Source of the DNA: Aquibacillus halophilus
GTDB taxonomy: Bacteria; Bacillota; Bacilli; Bacillales; Amphibacillaceae
Length of the DNA: 64,000 bases
Direction: 5' to 3'
Assembly: GCF_009649745.1 (NCBI RefSeq)
Contig: NZ_WJNG01000002.1
Span: forward strand, 1 to 64,000
The translations under genes were made by a program, and so were the position numbers. The notes beneath the pieces are model-generated. The model worked only from the letters and a program-made list of their open reading frames with translations, was not told the DNA's origin and ran no database searches. Below are positions 60,773-64,000 of this stretch, piece after piece; position 1 is the first letter of the stretch; each line of letters starts with the position of its first letter.

Positions 60773-61693
60773 ATGGCAGAAAATATGATTGAGGTCGAGG
60801 GTTTAGTTAAAAGGTATGGCAAAGAAACCGCTGTGAACAATGTGAAATTCTCAGTAAGTACAGGAGAAGTTTTCGGATTACTTGGACCAAACGGAGCAGG
60901 AAAAACGACAACGATTGAAATGCTTGTTGGTCTAAGAAAGCCTGATGAAGGTACGGCAAGACTTGCTGGCTTTGATATACGTAAGGAAATAGGCGAAGTA
61001 AAAGAAGTGATCGGTGTCCAACTCCAATCAACCTCCTTGTTTGAATTGTTGACAGTTCAAGAGATTATGAAGATGTATGCTAGCTTCTATCCGAGTAATG
61101 TTTCCATTCCAGAGTTAATAGATGAAGTATTATTAACCGAAAAGAAAAAGGATCGTGTCAAAAATTTATCTGGTGGTCAAAAACAACGATTGGCAATTGC
61201 CTTGGCACTTATTCATGACCCGAAAATCGTTTTTCTTGATGAGCCCACTACAGGCCTAGACCCTCAAGCGCGGAGAACACTTTGGGGTATCATCGAAAAT
61301 TTGAAAGCGAGAGGTAAGACGATTGTTCTTTCCACGCATTATATGGATGAGGCTCATGTACTATGCGATCGTATTGGTATTATGGATCAGGGGGAATTAA
61401 TTGCCCTCGATACACCTGCTGCATTAGTGAAAAATCTTCAATCAGATAGCGCAATAGAGTTTTCACTCTTACATAATGAAGATGTCTCCTTTTTAGACTC
61501 TTTACAGGCTGTTAAGCAAGTTAGCAATCAAAATGATCGGTATGTACTATATACGGATTCCATTCAACTGAGTTTAACCGATTTGATTCAACAGGCTTCA
61601 AGTAAAAACATTAACCTCCAGGATCTCCAGATGCGAACAGCGACATTAGAGGATGTATTTATTCATATGACTGGAAGGAGTTTACGAGAATGA
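60773..61693 (+). CDS. ABC transporter ATP-binding protein
   Basis: This 306-aa ATPase of an ABC-2-type exporter has Walker A LLGPNGAGKTTT, Q-loop region VIGVQLQSTSLFE, signature LSGGQKQRLAIAL, Walker B IVFLDEPTTGLD and the H-loop LSTHYMDEAHVLCDR. The extended C-terminal region (about 225-306) is typical of drug- or lipid-exporting types. AAAGGGTG lies upstream of the ATG at 60773. Its stop overlaps the permease start by 4 nt (ATGA), so the two are translationally coupled. Substrate unknown. Confidence 0.95.
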   Translation: MAENMIEVEGLVKRYGKETAVNNVKFSVSTGEVFGLLGPNGAGKTTTIEMLVGLRKPDEGTARLAGFDIRKEIGEVKEVIGVQLQSTSLFELLTVQEIMKMYASFYPSNVSIPELIDEVLLTEKKKDRVKNLSGGQKQRLAIALALIHDPKIVFLDEPTTGLDPQARRTLWGIIENLKARGKTIVLSTHYMDEAHVLCDRIGIMDQGELIALDTPAALVKNLQSDSAIEFSLLHNEDVSFLDSLQAVKQVSNQNDRYVLYTDSIQLSLTDLIQQASSKNINLQDLQMRTATLEDVFIHMTGRSLRE

Positions 61694-62790
61694 AAGCTTA
61701 CTGGCAACTAACATTAGCTCAGCTTCTAATTTTTTCCCGCAATCGTCAAGTGCTTTTCTTCACTTTACTTTTCCCACTTATTCTGATGGTCGCACTTGGG
61801 TCATTTGTCGGAAGCGGCGGAGGGGTCTCAATATCGGTTTCTATCGTTAATCAAGATGATACAAATGCGTCTAAGGAATTTATTGCCCTCTTACAAGAAA
61901 CAGAAGCGATGGATGTAACTATATCAGATGATTTAACTATTGCCCTCGATCGTTTAGAAAAGGGAGACTTGCAAATCGTCGTAGATATTCCCGAAGGTTA
62001 TGGAAACGCGGTGTCTAACAGAACAGAAGACGATCCGGCTTACTCCTTGCCTGTGTACTATAATGAAACAAACTTGTCTGCCTCAGAGTTAGGGCTAACG
62101 GTTATCAATGCTACAGTTGATGAATGGAGTAAGGAATTAACGAACTATTCGCCAATCGTCGAAATTGAATCACAGGGCGTTCGCGCTTTAAATATTCAGT
62201 ACATTGATTTTCTAGTCCCAGGTATCGTAGCAATGATGATTATGAGTAACAACATGAATGGCGTAGCCGGTCAAATATCAGCTTGGCGTGAGCGTGGTAT
62301 TTTAAGAAGAATGCAGGGTACTAGATTGAAAGCATCCACGTTTATAGCAGCTCAAATCACTGCAAGACTTGCCCTTAATGGATTACAGGCTTTACTGGTA
62401 TTGCTTATTGCGAACTTTATTTTTGGAGTTAGTGTTAATGGATCGTGGTTACTGCTAATCGGTTTAGTTATATTAGGAACTTTGGCGTTTATGGCGCTTG
62501 GTTTTATCATTGCTGGTGTTGCCAAAAATCCTGAAAGTGCTGGTCCAATTGCTGGATTTGTTACATTCCCTATGCTGTTCCTGGGTGGTGTCTTTTTCCC
62601 AATTAGCAATATGCCTGAATTTCTCCAACCTTTTGTACAAATTTTACCGATTGCTCATTTAAGCACGGCGCTCCGTGAAACCATGAATGTGGGAACACCG
62701 ATAACCGGGCAATGGCTAGAAATACTAATCCTTTCCGGCTGGGCTATTGGCGCCTTCTTTGTAGCAAGTCGTACTTTTAGATGGGAATGA
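61690..62790 (+). CDS. ABC transporter permease (ABC-2 type)
   Basis: This 366-aa permease has one N-terminal membrane segment (about 22-42), a large extracytoplasmic loop (about 50-170), and five segments in the C-terminal half (IVAMMIMSNNMNGVAG onward, ending GWAIGAFFVASRTF). This is the ABC2_membrane_3 arrangement of YhfE/LinI-like exporters. The loop includes VSIVNQDDTNASKEFIALLQ. It forms an exporter with the ATPase before it; cargo (drug, lipid or peptide) cannot be told. A GGGACA-type repeat follows at 62794. Confidence 0.92.
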   Translation: MKAYWQLTLAQLLIFSRNRQVLFFTLLFPLILMVALGSFVGSGGGVSISVSIVNQDDTNASKEFIALLQETEAMDVTISDDLTIALDRLEKGDLQIVVDIPEGYGNAVSNRTEDDPAYSLPVYYNETNLSASELGLTVINATVDEWSKELTNYSPIVEIESQGVRALNIQYIDFLVPGIVAMMIMSNNMNGVAGQISAWRERGILRRMQGTRLKASTFIAAQITARLALNGLQALLVLLIANFIFGVSVNGSWLLLIGLVILGTLAFMALGFIIAGVAKNPESAGPIAGFVTFPMLFLGGVFFPISNMPEFLQPFVQILPIAHLSTALRETMNVGTPITGQWLEILILSGWAIGAFFVASRTFRWE

Positions 62791-62793
62791 AGA

Positions 62794-62820
62794 GGGACAA
62801 GGAGCCTGTCCCTGTGTCCC
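62794..62820. repeat. GGGACA...TGTCCC short inverted repeat
   Basis: GGGACA-AGGAGCC-TGTCCC is a hairpin, with a further TGTCCC 2 nt later. Elements of this GGGACA/TGTCCC form are dispersed in many Bacillaceae genomes (from memory); only one copy is seen in this window. Confidence 0.5.
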
Positions 62821-62853
62821 AGTCAAATACGATGGTGAGTGAGGAAGATATTC

Positions 62854-63708
62854 ATGAAAATATTAGTGATAGGTGCATCGGGTAATGTCGGTCGATATGT
62901 GGTCGATAAATTGCTGGAAAAGGGAGAAAAAGTGGTAGCTGCTGGAACCAATCTAGAAAATTTAGCAAATCTTTTTAAAGATAGGGTTGATCTCGTTTAT
63001 CTAGACCTAATAGCTCAAGATTCATTTGATCAAGCACTTGAGGGTGTAGACAGAGTTTTTTTAATGAGGCCACCTCACCTCGGAAAACCAGGCAATTTAT
63101 ACCCATTTATTGATGCGATGAAAGCTCATGGCATTCAATTGGTTTCGTTTTTGTCGTTAATGGGCGTAGAAACGAATACGATTCCTCCACATCATAAAAT
63201 CGAAAAGTATATTGAAGCAACCGGAATACCTTATGCACATATTAGACCAGGATTTTTTATGCAGAATTTATCAGGAATTCATTCTACTGAGATTAGAGAA
63301 AAGAATCAGATTTTTGTCCCAGCTGGAAAAAGTAAAACGAGCTTTATTGATGCTGCTGATATTGGGCTAAGTGTCGCTACCGTTCTACATCAGCCTGATA
63401 AGTTTAAAAATACTGCTCATACAATTACCGGGGCTGAAGCTCTAGACTATTATCAGGTAGCAGAAATTTTAAGTAGGGTGACTGGCAAAGGGATTACCTA
63501 CGCAAAACCAGGATATCTAAAATATAGAAGATATTATATTAATAAACGTGGGTTAGATAAGAAATATGTGAATGTGACAGTAGCTCTTTATTTTATGACG
63601 AGAATGGGCACGGCCAAACATGTGTCTAATGAATTTTTTGAGTTAACAGGAAAAACACCACGCTCTTTTGAAGAATTTTCGAGAGCTAATTTGACCTGCT
63701 TTATTTAG
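62854..63708 (+). CDS. NmrA-like NAD(P)-binding oxidoreductase
   Basis: This 284-aa protein is an atypical short-chain dehydrogenase: the nucleotide-binding motif ILVIGASGNVGRYV is at the N-terminus, followed by VYLDLIAQDSFDQALEGVDR and a FLSLMGVET strand. The Tyr-x-x-x-Lys catalytic pair of typical members is not evident, so it belongs with NmrA/YesF-like reductases or redox sensors. GAGGAAG lies 6 nt before the ATG at 62854 (an in-frame GTG at 62839 is too far upstream). It lies 63 nt after the ABC permease and may share its transcript. Function unknown. Confidence 0.85.
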   Translation: MKILVIGASGNVGRYVVDKLLEKGEKVVAAGTNLENLANLFKDRVDLVYLDLIAQDSFDQALEGVDRVFLMRPPHLGKPGNLYPFIDAMKAHGIQLVSFLSLMGVETNTIPPHHKIEKYIEATGIPYAHIRPGFFMQNLSGIHSTEIREKNQIFVPAGKSKTSFIDAADIGLSVATVLHQPDKFKNTAHTITGAEALDYYQVAEILSRVTGKGITYAKPGYLKYRRYYINKRGLDKKYVNVTVALYFMTRMGTAKHVSNEFFELTGKTPRSFEEFSRANLTCFI

Positions 63709-63858
63709 AGAACAACTTTTAAAAATTGTAAGAGGAAAAGCTAAATGAGATTTATGGTGGGGAATAGAAGTATTTAGAAAGGCATCAGTCAATATTTAGT
63801 AGACGAATTTTTTCCTGATGCTAACTAGGTATATGAATATAGAAGTAAATATTGCAGT
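63709..63858. other. Intergenic region without gene
   Basis: AT-rich stretch; a weak inverted repeat GCATCAG/CTGATGC lies at about 63782-63821. No ORF longer than about 10 codons with a ribosome site. Confidence 0.4.
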
Positions 63859-63900
63859 AGATGCCAGGTGTTCTTCAATGGGAACCTGGCATCTTTTTTT
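63859..63900 (+). terminator. Terminator near the window end
   Basis: AGATGCCAGGTGTTC and GGAACCTGGCATCT pair with a small bulge, followed by seven T. It closes the transcript of the oxidoreductase and blocks the convergent gene. Confidence 0.85.
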
Positions 63901-63921
63901 AGTATAACTCTTAGTTATCGA

Positions 63922-64000
63922 TCAATTCTTCTCTTTGAGAATGGAATAAGCTCCACTGAACATTGCGAATAGTAACCCAGTTATAGGAAAGACAATCCAA
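63922..64000 (-). CDS. C-terminal end of a membrane protein (cut by window)
   Basis: The last 25 codons read WIVFPITGLLFAMFSGAYSI, then LKEKN and a TGA stop at 63922-63924: a membrane helix with a short basic tail. The start lies outside the window. The W-x-x-F-P-x-x-G-L-L-F-A pattern is usual at the end of small two-span membrane proteins in Bacillaceae, but the family cannot be named. Confidence 0.6.
   Translation of the reverse strand, partial: WIVFPITGLLFAMFSGAYSILKEKN

Noticed and set aside
1-64000. Prophage, insertion sequence, integrase, CRISPR array, tRNA or rRNA
   Set aside because: Searched by eye for transposase, integrase, capsid or terminase motifs, regular repeats and cloverleaf sequences; none found.

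Overview
The window is one continuous, AT-rich chromosomal stretch from a spore-forming-type low-GC Gram-positive bacterium of the Bacillaceae (an Oceanobacillus/Gracilibacillus/Virgibacillus-like genus is my best guess, not proven). The reasons are strong AGGAGG ribosome binding sites, frequent TTG and GTG starts, CcpA- and LexA-type operators of Bacillus form, a SAM-I leader, and typical Bacillaceae families (DUF3231, CBO0543, DUF6376, HmoB, LipM). No rRNA, tRNA, CRISPR array, insertion sequence or prophage was recognised.

Layout. 1-5400: two secreted LysM paralogues, a CBO0543-type membrane protein, a DUF3231 protein, a Nudix CoA pyrophosphatase, a ZIP metal transporter and a decayed fragment. 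5430-17722: a genome-defence-like block. On the minus strand are three translationally overlapping genes: a coiled-coil protein, an McrB-like AAA+ protein and an McrC-like DUF2357/PD-(D/E)XK nuclease. After hmoB, on the plus strand, comes a two-subunit AddAB-like helicase-nuclease. 17811-20103: a quinone oxidoreductase, a YhjD-like gene with a LexA box in its promoter, and an orphan 101-aa gene behind a cyclic-di-GMP-I riboswitch. 20104-40451: mostly housekeeping and stress genes (htpX, an acetyltransferase, an M3 peptidase, a SWIM-SNF2 helicase, an RlmI-like methyltransferase, M24 peptidase, DegV, lipM-lipA, a gamma-carbonic-anhydrase-like protein, an ADP-ribosylglycohydrolase and a TetM-type ribosomal protection GTPase). 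A 48-aa gene with twin palindromic operators is hidden at 37073-37219.

40535-46117: an organosulfur-type FMN reductase/flavin monooxygenase pair under a SAM-I riboswitch, a fumarylacetoacetate hydrolase family enzyme, an MscS channel and a deoxyribosyltransferase-like protein. 46379-51463 is a gene graveyard around a hexuronate locus. It holds a PadR regulator with a broken DUF2812 partner, a broken Gfo/Idh/MocA oxidoreductase, a LacI regulator, an intact uxaE-like epimerase with operator and cre sites, and a deleted, truncated uxaC.

51528-56441: a DUF6376 lipoprotein and a complete sucrose operon (scrR, PTS EIIBC, sucrose-6-phosphate hydrolase) with three near-identical palindromic operators. 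56854-64000: a DUF2254 membrane protein, a PfpI/DJ-1 protein, an acetate transporter, a DUF6526 protein, a two-gene ABC exporter, an NmrA-like reductase and the C-terminal end of a membrane protein cut by the window edge.

The most novel-looking parts are the coiled-coil/McrB/McrC-like module beside the AddAB-like pair, and the riboswitch-controlled orphan gene. All names come from reading motifs in the translated sequence; no database search was possible.
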